From NCBI GenBank assembly GCA_013202335.1, contig JABMQR010000257.1, forward strand, positions 1 through 6,558: a DNA stretch of 6,558 nucleotides, read 5' to 3'. Below are positions 1 to 5,211 of this stretch, piece by piece (positions within the stretch are counted from its first letter, which is position 1; each line of letters begins with the position of its first letter). Source of the DNA: Bacteroidota bacterium. Lineage in GTDB: Bacteria > Spirochaetota > Spirochaetia > JABMQR01. The notes beneath the pieces were generated by a model. That model was not told where the DNA came from, did not search any database, and saw only the letters and a program-made list of their open reading frames with translations. The position numbers and the translations under genes are program-made.

Positions 1-14
1 AACTTCACAAATCG

Positions 15-101
15 AAGTATGCTATGCATACTTTTAAGAATAAGATGCAAAGCATCTTATTCCAAGGTAGCGCTTTCAAAAATAGGTATTTTTGAAAGCG
101 C
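15..101. repeat. Array of three consecutive perfect hairpins
   Basis: Three unrelated inverted repeats follow each other with only 4-7 bases between them. The first (15-33) pairs AAGTATGC with GCATACTT around TAT. The second (38-62) pairs GAATAAGATGC with GCATCTTATTC around AAA. The third (70-101) pairs GCGCTTTCAAAAATA with its exact complement around GG. All stems of 8, 11 and 15 bp are perfect. A weaker fourth (ACTTC 2-6 with GAAGT 14-18) shares an arm with the first, so the array may continue past the window edge. It starts 28 bases past the stop of the minus-strand HAD gene, so it could end that transcript or protect its 3' end. No good U-run follows the stems on the minus strand, so an ordinary intrinsic terminator is not shown. 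A convergent gene to the left might share it. Confidence 0.75.
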
Positions 102-129
102 CTCAATTTATTACTTTTAATTTAATGTA

Positions 130-711
130 TTAGAGCAGATCAGTAGTAATTGAATCCCTCGTTTCAAACAGCACTGCATGAATCCCTATTGATGCGGCAG
201 ACTCAATATTTTCTATCAGATCATCTGCAAAAAAGGTATCTTCAGCCTCAACATTTTCAGAACTTAGAATAGAACGGTAAAATTCTGTATCAGATTTGGC
301 TATCCCCATTTCATGTGATGCATAGACCTTATCAAAGTAGTCAAAAATCCCGCACATTTTCAGATAGCCAAAGTGACTCTCATGCGTATTGGTTCCACAG
401 ACAACCCGGGCACCCCGCTCACGCAAAGCAGACAGTAATGCTGTCATCTCCCTGTTTTCAATAGGCTTAAAACAAGTTTCAAGAAGATCTCTCTCGACAC
501 TCCTACCTGAAATTTTGGCATATTTGGCCCAAAACTCTTTCGGTGATAAAGAACCAATCATCAACCCATCTGACAGGTTGTCGTAAAAGCTGCTGAACTT
601 CTCCTGCGAAACGCCCAGTTCTCTACTTACTGCCGGTATTACATCAACATTATCAAGAACGACATTCCCCAAATCGAATATATAGAGCTTATGTTGTATA
701 TGCGTAATCAA
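130..711 (-). CDS. HAD-superfamily phosphatase, YihX-like (subfamily IA)
   Basis: This is a 193-residue cytoplasmic hydrolase of the haloacid dehalogenase fold, probably a sugar-phosphate or nucleotide phosphatase. Motif I is YIFDLGNVV with the nucleophile Asp13. Motif II is the VVCGTNT strand with Thr107. The motif III lysine is Lys139 in MGIAKSDTEFY, and motif IV is FFADD (Asp163, Asp164). The second motif-I aspartate is replaced by Gly (DLG). E. coli YihX, a glucose-1-phosphate phosphatase, has the same DLGNV, so this alone does not imply inactivity. A helical cap lies at about residues 20-95. The frame is open back to a TTG at 753, overlapping mmcQ. I prefer the TTG at 711, 25 bases past the mmcQ stop and 9 bases after a G7 tract, because the fold begins at once there. 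There is no ATG. It is the last gene of the four-gene unit. The substrate is unknown. Confidence 0.85.
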   Translation of the reverse strand: MITHIQHKLYIFDLGNVVLDNVDVIPAVSRELGVSQEKFSSFYDNLSDGLMIGSLSPKEFWAKYAKISGRSVERDLLETCFKPIENREMTALLSALRERGARVVCGTNTHESHFGYLKMCGIFDYFDKVYASHEMGIAKSDTEFYRSILSSENVEAEDTFFADDLIENIESAASIGIHAVLFETRDSITTDLL

Positions 712-720
712 AATATAGAG

Positions 721-727
721 CCCCCCC
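721..727 (-). promoter_or_regulatory. G7 homopolymer before the HAD start codon
   Basis: The coding (minus) strand has seven consecutive G residues 9 bases before the preferred TTG start. It may act as an imperfect Shine-Dalgarno. If translation instead starts at the TTG at 753, the tract lies inside the coding frame and a change in its length would shift the frame. Confidence 0.4.
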
Positions 728-736
728 GGTGATAGG

Positions 737-1096
737 CTATTTAGCGGCAGCAAGCTTATCCCTCTGTACTTTTGTAAGTCCCTGAACTACTAACTGATAT
801 GATTCATCAACCATCTGCTTCTGAATCTCATCGGGTACAGAACCGTCCAGATAGAGGGTATTCCAGTGCTCTTTATTCATGTGGTACCCGGGGATTATAG
901 ATTTAAACATAGCCCGCAGAACACTATTCTCCTCAGGAACACCCTTCAGGTTTACCCGGGGGATTTGCTCTTTGGGAATTCCCAGAAAAAACATCTTTCC
1001 GCACACCTTAATTACCGGCGTCTCCCAATCAAAAGGAAAGCACAACTCAGATTCAGGTTTTGTAAGTGAATAAGCTTCAATTTCAGCATAGGTCAT
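737..1096 (-). CDS. MmcQ/YjbR family protein
   Basis: This 119-residue protein belongs to the MmcQ/YjbR family (CyaY-like fold; often labelled DNA-binding, exact role unknown). Family hallmarks are present: the acidic-aromatic FPFDWETPVIKV segment (20-31), GKMFFLG (33-39), VNLK (48-51), and the diagnostic PGYHMNKEHWNTLYLDG block (69-85), followed by a C-terminal SYQLVVQGLTK helix. The length is normal for the family. The frame is open to a TTG at 1102, but that codon is too close to the ribosome-binding site. The ATG at 1096 has AGGA seven bases upstream, so it is chosen. That Shine-Dalgarno overlaps the stop codon of the upstream Zn-ribbon gene, which implies translational coupling. It lies third in the NUDIX/Zn-ribbon/MmcQ/HAD unit. 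The family assignment is firm and the function is not. Confidence 0.92.
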   Translation of the reverse strand: MTYAEIEAYSLTKPESELCFPFDWETPVIKVCGKMFFLGIPKEQIPRVNLKGVPEENSVLRAMFKSIIPGYHMNKEHWNTLYLDGSVPDEIQKQMVDESYQLVVQGLTKVQRDKLAAAK

Positions 1097-1105
1097 ATTC
1101 AATTC

Positions 1106-1312
1106 CTAACTCATAAAGAGATCAAAAATATTTTCCAGACCGCTTGTAGTTGTTTTATAGATTTCGGTATACCCGCAATTAGTGCAGCTCACTGTGTTAA
1201 ATCGTTTATTCTGCACATCGAATAGTTTTGAAATTCCCCCGCCGGTTGCTGCAAACCTGTCAGTTTCATAACCGGTATTTTCACACTTTGGACATACCCA
1301 CTGCTTTGCCAT
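1106..1312 (-). CDS. Small Zn-ribbon nucleic-acid-binding-like protein
   Basis: This is a 68-residue protein with two CxxC knuckles, Cys7/Cys10 and Cys43/Cys46, forming a single zinc ribbon. Between them is the characteristic TGGGISKLFDVQNKRF stretch (23-38), and the second knuckle reads SCTNCGYTEIY. This matches a widespread family annotated as predicted nucleic-acid-binding Zn-ribbon proteins (COG3478/DUF2082 type, recalled without a search). No signal peptide or membrane segment is seen, so it is cytoplasmic. The ATG is preceded by AGGAG at a spacing of about 7. The start lies 15 bases past the stop of the NUDIX gene, and the stop is within 10 bases of the mmcQ start, so it is co-transcribed with both. 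The biochemical role of the family is not established, and binding to nucleic acid is a prediction only. Confidence 0.9.
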   Translation of the reverse strand: MAKQWVCPKCENTGYETDRFAATGGGISKLFDVQNKRFNTVSCTNCGYTEIYKTTTSGLENIFDLFMS

Positions 1313-1327
1313 ATATTACTCCTGTTA

Positions 1328-1909
1328 CTATCTGTTTTTCTTTAATAAATCTACTACTGCATTACGGATGGAGTCAAATCCAATTGAATCAATATCAATC
1401 TCATCAAGCTTTATAAACACCGGCTCTGCCTCATTTGGCTCATTCACGGCAAGCGAACCCCAATCAGTCACTTCACAGGTATATATAATATCATTGGTAA
1501 AATAGGTGATTCCCCCATACTCATACTCGTTACTGTAAGAGGTATCCCATGGGGTACAAGCTGATAGAACCAGATTCACCTCTTCCAGAACCTCCCGCCG
1601 TACCGCATCTTCTGCCCTCTCGCCAGGTGCCGCAAAACCGCCGGGAAGATCCAGTGTGCCTTTTCGGGGTTCTTTCATTCTTCGAACCATCAACAGTTCA
1701 TCATCGTTCTTAATAATAACGGCAGCAACGCCAATGGAAGAGTTAATATAGAACTTAAATCCACAGCTTTCGCACAGAAATCTATTGTGCCCATCCACTC
1801 CCGGCATAAATCCATTCTGAACCGAGAAACCCCGCGCACCGCAGGCCGGACAAAAAGAGAATACATTATCAGGATAGGTTCCTCTATTTTCACTCTTCAT
1901 AGTGTTCAT
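1328..1909 (-). CDS. NUDIX hydrolase with N-terminal zinc ribbon
   Basis: This cytoplasmic NUDIX hydrolase cleaves a nucleoside diphosphate linked to another group; the substrate is not predictable. Numbering from an upstream ATG at 1927, it has a zinc ribbon (Cys26/Cys29 and Cys52/Cys55) followed by the catalytic domain. The NUDIX box runs G97 to L119 (GX5EX7REVLEEVNL), with Glu103, Arg111, Glu112, Glu115 and Glu116 in place. The usual Gly before the last hydrophobic residue is Asn118. The ribbon-plus-NUDIX order recalls NADH pyrophosphatases, but I do not see enough of their C-terminal signature to name it NudC. Start: the ATG at 1927 has no Shine-Dalgarno. The ATG at 1909 (193 residues) has GGAG 12 bases upstream, and a TTG at 1912 is spaced better still. 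The start is uncertain, but the domains are unaffected. It is the first gene of the unit. Confidence 0.88.
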   Translation of the reverse strand: MNTMKSENRGTYPDNVFSFCPACGARGFSVQNGFMPGVDGHNRFLCESCGFKFYINSSIGVAAVIIKNDDELLMVRRMKEPRKGTLDLPGGFAAPGERAEDAVRREVLEEVNLVLSACTPWDTSYSNEYEYGGITYFTNDIIYTCEVTDWGSLAVNEPNEAEPVFIKLDEIDIDSIGFDSIRNAVVDLLKKNR

Positions 1910-1935
1910 CAAGCACACAATCTCCATTTAATTAA

Positions 1936-1970
1936 AAGTTTACGATTAAATCGTATTAAATTGTAAACTT
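1936..1970. repeat. Inverted repeat over the NUDIX promoter
   Basis: AAGTTTACGATT (1936-1947) pairs with AATTGTAAACTT (1959-1970) with one G/T position. A nested alternative, ACGATT-A-AATCGT (1942-1954), is perfect. The repeat coincides with the predicted promoter of the NUDIX unit, so it may be an operator. On the minus strand the arm is followed by TTTTAATT, so it might equally add to termination of the aldolase transcript. Confidence 0.55.
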
Positions 1971-1973
1971 CAA
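1945..1973 (-). promoter_or_regulatory. Predicted sigma-70 promoter of the NUDIX-HAD unit
   Basis: On the minus strand, TTGAAG (1973-1968) is separated by 17 bases from TTTAAT (1950-1945), matching the -35 and -10 consensus at 4 of 6 and 5 of 6 positions. Transcription would begin near 1938. This leaves an 11-base leader before the ATG at 1927, or a 28-base leader containing GGAG before the ATG at 1909, which supports the shorter gene model. Confidence 0.5.
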
Positions 1974-2004
1974 TGAGCTAATTTTTAATAAAATTAGCTC
2001 ATTG
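1971..2004 (-). terminator. Hairpin at the end of the aldolase gene
   Basis: A perfect 15-bp stem (CAATGAGCTAATTTT with AAAATTAGCTCATTG) encloses a 4-base loop and includes the aldolase TGA stop codon (2001-1999). On the minus strand the stem ends in A/T pairs but no U-run follows, so it is an atypical terminator or a 3' stabilising structure. It abuts the next inverted repeat with no gap. Confidence 0.6.
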
Positions 2005-2664
2005 TCCGTAATGGTTTTTTGCAAACTCACGCATTGCCGCAATGTCTTCAGGCGAAATCAGCATCGGTGTTCCCACACTCTTAGCAAGGAGATAGATTTG
2101 TGCAGCCTTCTCCACCACAAAACAGACCTTTACTGCCATGCTCCAATCCTTTCCACAGCATACCGTGCCGTGGTTCGGAATCATAACCGCATTCCTCTCT
2201 GCTCCCAGAGCCGTTACAATATTCACGGCTAGATCTCCAGATCCGGGAAGAGCATATTTGCAATTGGTAATTTCTGCTCCGACTAACTGCACAAAATCCT
2301 CACTGATTCCCGGCAGATCCCATCCAAGGGTACCCAAAGCTGCTGAATATACCGGATGTGTGTGTATTACTGAATGAATATCCTTTCTGGCATTCATAAT
2401 GCTGATATGAAACTGATACTCAATCGTTGGCTTTCTGAAACCATCAACAATCTCAAACTTATCATTAAATACGACAACATCTTCTGCTGTTATCTCATCG
2501 TATTTCATGGCTGACGGTTTAACATAAATCAGTCCGGTCTCAGTGTCTCTCAGGCTGAGATTTCCCCAGGTTCCGACTGTCAGTGCTTTGGCAATCATCT
2601 CACGACCGCCCTCGACAATCATCTCTTTATAGTCATTGTTAATACCTAATTTACTTTTATCCAT
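1999..2664 (-). CDS. Class II aldolase/adducin-domain protein (FucA/AraD-like)
   Basis: This is a 221-residue zinc-dependent aldolase or epimerase of the L-fuculose-phosphate aldolase / ribulose-5-phosphate 4-epimerase family. The zinc ligands are His101 and His103 in the HTHP motif and His165 in IPNHG. The catalytic acid is Glu82 in KPTIEYQFH. The spacing (19 and 62 residues) closely matches E. coli FucA Glu73, His92, His94 and His155. The phosphate-binding GTWGNLSLR (31-39) and KPSAMKYDEI (49-58) segments and a C-terminal YGQ are also typical. The frame is open to a TTG at 2685, but AGGAG (2671-2675) lies six bases before the ATG at 2664, which fixes the start. The gene is divergent from deoD, suggesting cleavage of a sugar phosphate derived from nucleosides. 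Fuculose-, rhamnulose- or deoxyribulose-phosphate aldolase activity cannot be separated from sequence alone. Confidence 0.9.
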   Translation of the reverse strand: MDKSKLGINNDYKEMIVEGGREMIAKALTVGTWGNLSLRDTETGLIYVKPSAMKYDEITAEDVVVFNDKFEIVDGFRKPTIEYQFHISIMNARKDIHSVIHTHPVYSAALGTLGWDLPGISEDFVQLVGAEITNCKYALPGSGDLAVNIVTALGAERNAVMIPNHGTVCCGKDWSMAVKVCFVVEKAAQIYLLAKSVGTPMLISPEDIAAMREFAKNHYGQ

Positions 2665-3059
2665 TATTTTCTCCTGGTGATACAAAATGTAATCAATTTA
2701 AACTGATCTGAAAACGGTGGGAAACAATTTCTGCAAATCCTTACACTGGTATAAAATAGTTCACATAAAAATGGAAAAATATTGTATATCCAATAAAATC
2801 AAAAATATGATCAAGAATCTATTGTAGGGTAACAATTTAATCACATATCTGCCCACCGTATTCAGAACAGTTTATAATCAATATAAAAGGCTAATCCCTA
2901 AAAACCGCCTCATCTACTTGCTGATTGTATACCAGCACAACTACTTTGTGTAGCCGTCAGCTATCTCATACAGCCCTACCCGTTAGAAAGAATATTTTGT
3001 ATACTGCATCAGGAGAAACGATACAAAAAATCGGAGACTGAGAGGTCAAGGAGCAGATG
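2665..3059. promoter_or_regulatory. Divergent control region between aldolase and deoD
   Basis: This AT-rich gap contains no credible gene. It holds two copies of TTGTATAC (2925-2932 and 2997-3004) and a TTTTGTAT/ATACAAAA inverted repeat (2995-3002, 3021-3028). A third ATACAAAAT (2680-2688) lies just before the aldolase ribosome-binding site. There is also a small palindrome, CACAA-CTACT-TTGTG (2936-2950). Promoter-like pieces are TGTATACT (2998-3005) for deoD, extended -10 TGGTATACAAT on the minus strand near 2934 for the aldolase, and TGGTATAAA at 2747-2755 on the plus strand. None has a convincing -35, so both promoters may need an activator or rely on an extended -10. Confidence 0.45.
3048..3053 (+). 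promoter_or_regulatory. Ribosome-binding site of deoD
   Basis: AAGGAG is 3 bases from the first ATG (3057) and 6 bases from the second (3060). The spacing selects the second ATG, which also gives the MATPH start seen in E. coli DeoD. Confidence 0.8.
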
Positions 3060-3767
3060 ATGGCAACACCGCACAATAGAGCAGAAAAGGGACAAATAGC
3101 TGAAACCGTATTATTGCCGGGAGATCCCCTGCGGGCAAAATTTATTGCAGACACCTACCTTGAAGACGTGGTTATGTTTAACGATGTCAGAAATATGCTC
3201 GGTTATACCGGCTTCTATAACGGCAAATGCGTATCAACCATGGGAAGCGGAATGGGAATCCCTTCAATCGCCATCTACACAGAAGAACTTTGCAAGTTTC
3301 ATGATGTGAAAAAAATTATCCGTGTCGGCTCCTGCGGTGCATTCCAGGAAAACATGAATGTATTTGATATAGTTATCGCCATGAGTGCCTGTACCGATTC
3401 CTCAATAAATGAGCGCAGATTTCAGGGTGCATCCTACGCCCCCACTGCCGATTTCCAGCTGGTAAAAAATGCGTATGTATCTGCGGTCGGGAAGGGAATT
3501 GAACCGCATGTCGGCACCATTCTGGCAACAGATCTCTTTTACGGAGTAGAGGGAGAGGATCTCTCCTGGAAACTCTGGGCTAAATATGGAGTTCTTGCTG
3601 TTGAGATGGAGAGTGCTGCCCTGTACACCATTGCTGCAAGATACGGCATTCAGGCGCTAACCCTGCTGACGGTTTCCGATTCTTTTGTCAATTCGCAGGT
3701 AACGACCTCGGAAGAACGTGAACAATCATTTAATGCCATGATGGAAATTGCTCTGGATATTGTTTAG
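3060..3767 (+). CDS. deoD: Purine nucleoside phosphorylase, DeoD type
   Basis: This 235-residue enzyme uses phosphate to split purine (deoxy)ribonucleosides into free base and (deoxy)ribose 1-phosphate in the cytoplasm. It aligns well with E. coli DeoD from MATPH to about five residues before that protein's end. Conserved residues include His5 (contributed to the neighbouring subunit's site), Gly21 and Arg25 in PGDPLRAK, Arg44, Arg88 and Ser91 in IRVGSCGA (phosphate site), the VEMES block (181-185) for ribose, catalytic Asp207 in TVSD, and Arg220. These place it in the hexameric NP-I group that accepts both 6-amino and 6-oxo purines. The residue after Asp207 is Ser instead of the E. coli His. 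It is the only clear plus-strand gene of the central region, divergent from the aldolase and convergent with the HD hydrolase 56 bases away. No convincing terminator lies in between. Confidence 0.97.
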   Translation: MATPHNRAEKGQIAETVLLPGDPLRAKFIADTYLEDVVMFNDVRNMLGYTGFYNGKCVSTMGSGMGIPSIAIYTEELCKFHDVKKIIRVGSCGAFQENMNVFDIVIAMSACTDSSINERRFQGASYAPTADFQLVKNAYVSAVGKGIEPHVGTILATDLFYGVEGEDLSWKLWAKYGVLAVEMESAALYTIAARYGIQALTLLTVSDSFVNSQVTTSEEREQSFNAMMEIALDIV

Positions 3768-3823
3768 AGAGCTGAAATTGTTATCACCAGCAGGGATACT
3801 ATCACTAAAACGGAAACTGCGAC

Positions 3824-4399
3824 TTACTCAACCGCTCCCTTCAACCCAATCGCCTCAGCAACAGTACGCATTCCCATAATGGACCACTCAATTACCTCCG
3901 GCAGCTCCATTCCCAGCATCCCGGCACCCCGGGTTATAACATCACGGTCTACACCGGCAGAAAATGCCTTAACATTCCATTTTTTCTTAACTGACTTCAC
4001 TTTCATATCAAGTACACTTTTTGAGGGACGGACCAGTGCAGAAGCAGTAATTAACCCGGTTAATTCATCAATAGTAAATAAAGTTTTCTCCAGCCTGCTT
4101 TTCGGCTCTACCTCTGAGCATATCCCCCATCCATGACTAACTACAGCCCGGATATAGTGTTCAGGCCATCCTGCCTCGCGAAGCATCCCGCCTGCATGGC
4201 TAAGGTGTTCATCGGGATGTTTCTCATAGTCAATATCATGGCACAGCCCAATCACTCCCCACTCTTCCTCATCCTCACCAAACTGTGTAGCAAAATACCG
4301 CAAAACAGCTTCCACACTAAGAGCATGGCGTATAAGAGCCTCTTTTTTCACATGTGTCTGTAATAATTCCCACGCTTCCGGCCGCAATATTTCTGCCAT
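3824..4399 (-). CDS. HD-domain phosphohydrolase (COG2316-like)
   Basis: This is a 191-residue protein of the HD metal-dependent phosphohydrolase superfamily. The metal-binding residues are His25 in IRHALSVE, His54-Asp55 in GLCHDIDYE, and Asp111 in IDELTGLI. His61, His65, His68 and His89 are additional candidates. The conserved ELTGLI-SALVRPSK block (112-127) and the KVKSVKKKW and FSAGVDRD segments mark a stand-alone family of predicted HD hydrolases of about 190 residues whose substrate is unknown. Length is full, and no membrane segment or signal peptide is seen. The ATG has AAGGAG (4413-4408) eight bases upstream. It lies 67 bases downstream of vapC with a hairpin between, so it may be transcribed separately or by read-through from vapBC. 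Confidence 0.9.
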   Translation of the reverse strand: MAEILRPEAWELLQTHVKKEALIRHALSVEAVLRYFATQFGEDEEEWGVIGLCHDIDYEKHPDEHLSHAGGMLREAGWPEHYIRAVVSHGWGICSEVEPKSRLEKTLFTIDELTGLITASALVRPSKSVLDMKVKSVKKKWNVKAFSAGVDRDVITRGAGMLGMELPEVIEWSIMGMRTVAEAIGLKGAVE

Positions 4400-4421
4400 A
4401 GTTAGTTCTCCTTACTTACTA

Positions 4422-4442
4422 CAGATGCTCTGTAAGCATCTG
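4422..4442 (-). terminator. Small hairpin between vapC and the HD gene
   Basis: CAGATGC (4422-4428) pairs exactly with GCATCTG (4436-4442) around a 7-base loop. It lies 25 bases past the vapC stop and 23 bases before the HD start codon. No U-run follows, so it may be a weak terminator or attenuate read-through. Its AGATGC/GCATCT core also occurs in the hairpin at 38-62. Confidence 0.4.
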
Positions 4443-4466
4443 AATCTTCTCTCTGCTAAAATATTA

Positions 4467-4877
4467 TCAGATAAATGGATTTATTACTGCGATACCCGAA
4501 TAGAACTGACCGGAATTTAAATCTTCAGATACGATCGTACTGCATCCGGCAGCCTCAGCATTACTAATAATGCAGGCATCCCAAAAACTGATATGATACA
4601 AGGTTTTCAGTTCGACAGCTTTCCTGATCATTTCCGGAGATTGCTGTATTACTTCAAGGTTTTCCAGAATAGCTATCGTACGAATAACAACATCCGGCCG
4701 CTGATGAAGTTTCTGCAGCGCAGTTACTACATACTCCTGAAGTACCTGGGTAGATATAACTCCTCCCCCTGAGTCCATAAGTGCAGCAATAAGATTAACT
4801 GCTGTTTTCTGTTTTTCCGGATCACGCATATCGTTGGCATATACTACAATGTTGGTATCAATAAAAGTTTTACTCAT
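4467..4877 (-). CDS. VapC-like PIN-domain toxin ribonuclease
   Basis: This 136-residue PIN-domain protein is expected to be a magnesium-dependent ribonuclease that blocks translation when its antitoxin is lost. The acidic catalytic set is visible: Asp7 in TFIDTN, Glu48 in QVLQEY, Asp100 in SFWDA, and Glu118-Asp119 in VSEDL. The length is standard for VapC. The frame stays open to a position inside vapB (4943), but the PIN fold begins at MSKTFIDTN, so the ATG at 4877 is chosen. That ATG overlaps the end of vapB by eight bases (ATGAGTAA), the typical coupling of a toxin gene to its antitoxin. The RNA target cannot be predicted. The gene is intact, so the module is likely active. Confidence 0.92.
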   Translation of the reverse strand: MSKTFIDTNIVVYANDMRDPEKQKTAVNLIAALMDSGGGVISTQVLQEYVVTALQKLHQRPDVVIRTIAILENLEVIQQSPEMIRKAVELKTLYHISFWDACIISNAEAAGCSTIVSEDLNSGQFYSGIAVINPFI

Positions 4878-5118
4878 TAGTTTTTTCTCTGTCATACAGG
4901 TCATCACGATTGAAATGATAATCAGGGCTGGACTCACCAGCATACATTTGTGTCATTGCTGTAAAAGATTCACCAGCTGATAAGTTGTCGTCCAGTGTGG
5001 AATCAGAAAGTTTTTTAAGATACTCCCTGATGAGGTTGTTCAGGGATGTATTGTGGCGACGGGCATATTCACGACTTTTTTCAATCAGCTTTTCATCAGC
5101 TGACAGGGTAATATTCAT
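4870..5118 (-). CDS. VapB-like antitoxin, ribbon-helix-helix type
   Basis: This 82-residue protein is the predicted antitoxin partner of the PIN toxin. Residues 1-38 (MNITLSADEKLIEKSREYARRHNTS then LNNLIREYLKKLS) fit a ribbon-helix-helix domain. The first strand would contact operator DNA as a dimer, and the two helices follow. The acidic C-terminal tail (about 40-82, with YHFNRDDLYD) would wrap around the toxin. The start codon is preceded by AGGAGGTG (5128-5121), a full match to the 16S anti-Shine-Dalgarno sequence, spaced four bases from the ATG. This would favour antitoxin over toxin synthesis. Autoregulation with VapC at the promoter described separately is inferred from the family. The exact antitoxin subfamily is not certain. 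Confidence 0.85.
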   Translation of the reverse strand: MNITLSADEKLIEKSREYARRHNTSLNNLIREYLKKLSDSTLDDNLSAGESFTAMTQMYAGESSPDYHFNRDDLYDREKTNE

Positions 5119-5145
5119 AACACCTCCTCGCTTTATGTGCAGTAT

Positions 5146-5153
5146 GTGTACAC
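5146..5153. promoter_or_regulatory. Candidate vapBC operator
   Basis: The perfect palindrome GTGTACAC spans the predicted transcription start (about 5149). It is a plausible binding site for the VapB ribbon-helix-helix dimer or VapBC complex. It is short, so chance occurrence is possible. Confidence 0.4.
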
Positions 5154-5155
5154 TT

Positions 5156-5184
5156 AGTATAATATATGCAGATCAAGGTGTCCA
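5156..5184 (-). promoter_or_regulatory. Predicted sigma-70 promoter of vapBC
   Basis: On the minus strand, TGGACA (5184-5179) and TATACT (5161-5156) are separated by exactly 17 bases, each matching five of six consensus positions. This is the best promoter in the window. It gives a leader of about 30 bases that includes the strong vapB ribosome-binding site. It lies in the gap after birA, so vapBC is transcribed independently. Confidence 0.7.
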
Positions 5185-5211
5185 GTTATATAAAGGGAAC
5201 CTATATCAACT
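5184..5211 (-). terminator. Imperfect hairpin after birA
   Basis: AGTT-ATATA-GG and CC-TATAT-AACT can pair with two small bulges right after the birA stop. No U-run follows and it touches the -35 of vapBC, so a terminator role is weakly supported. Confidence 0.25.

Noticed and set aside
1..101. CRISPR array
   Set aside because: The stems differ in sequence and there is no repeated unit or regular spacer.
1..2004. Integron cassette flanked by attC-like hairpins
   Set aside because: The hairpins lack the paired GTTRRRY and RYYYAAC core sites, differ from one another, and enclose a co-transcribed unit, not single-gene cassettes.
2686..3056. Purine riboswitch in the deoD leader
   Set aside because: I could not find the conserved three-way junction and its core bases. 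Only a simple 8-bp inverted repeat is present.
2966..3154. Minus-strand frame overlapping the start of deoD
   Set aside because: It lies antisense to a firm deoD assignment and has no Shine-Dalgarno or family similarity.
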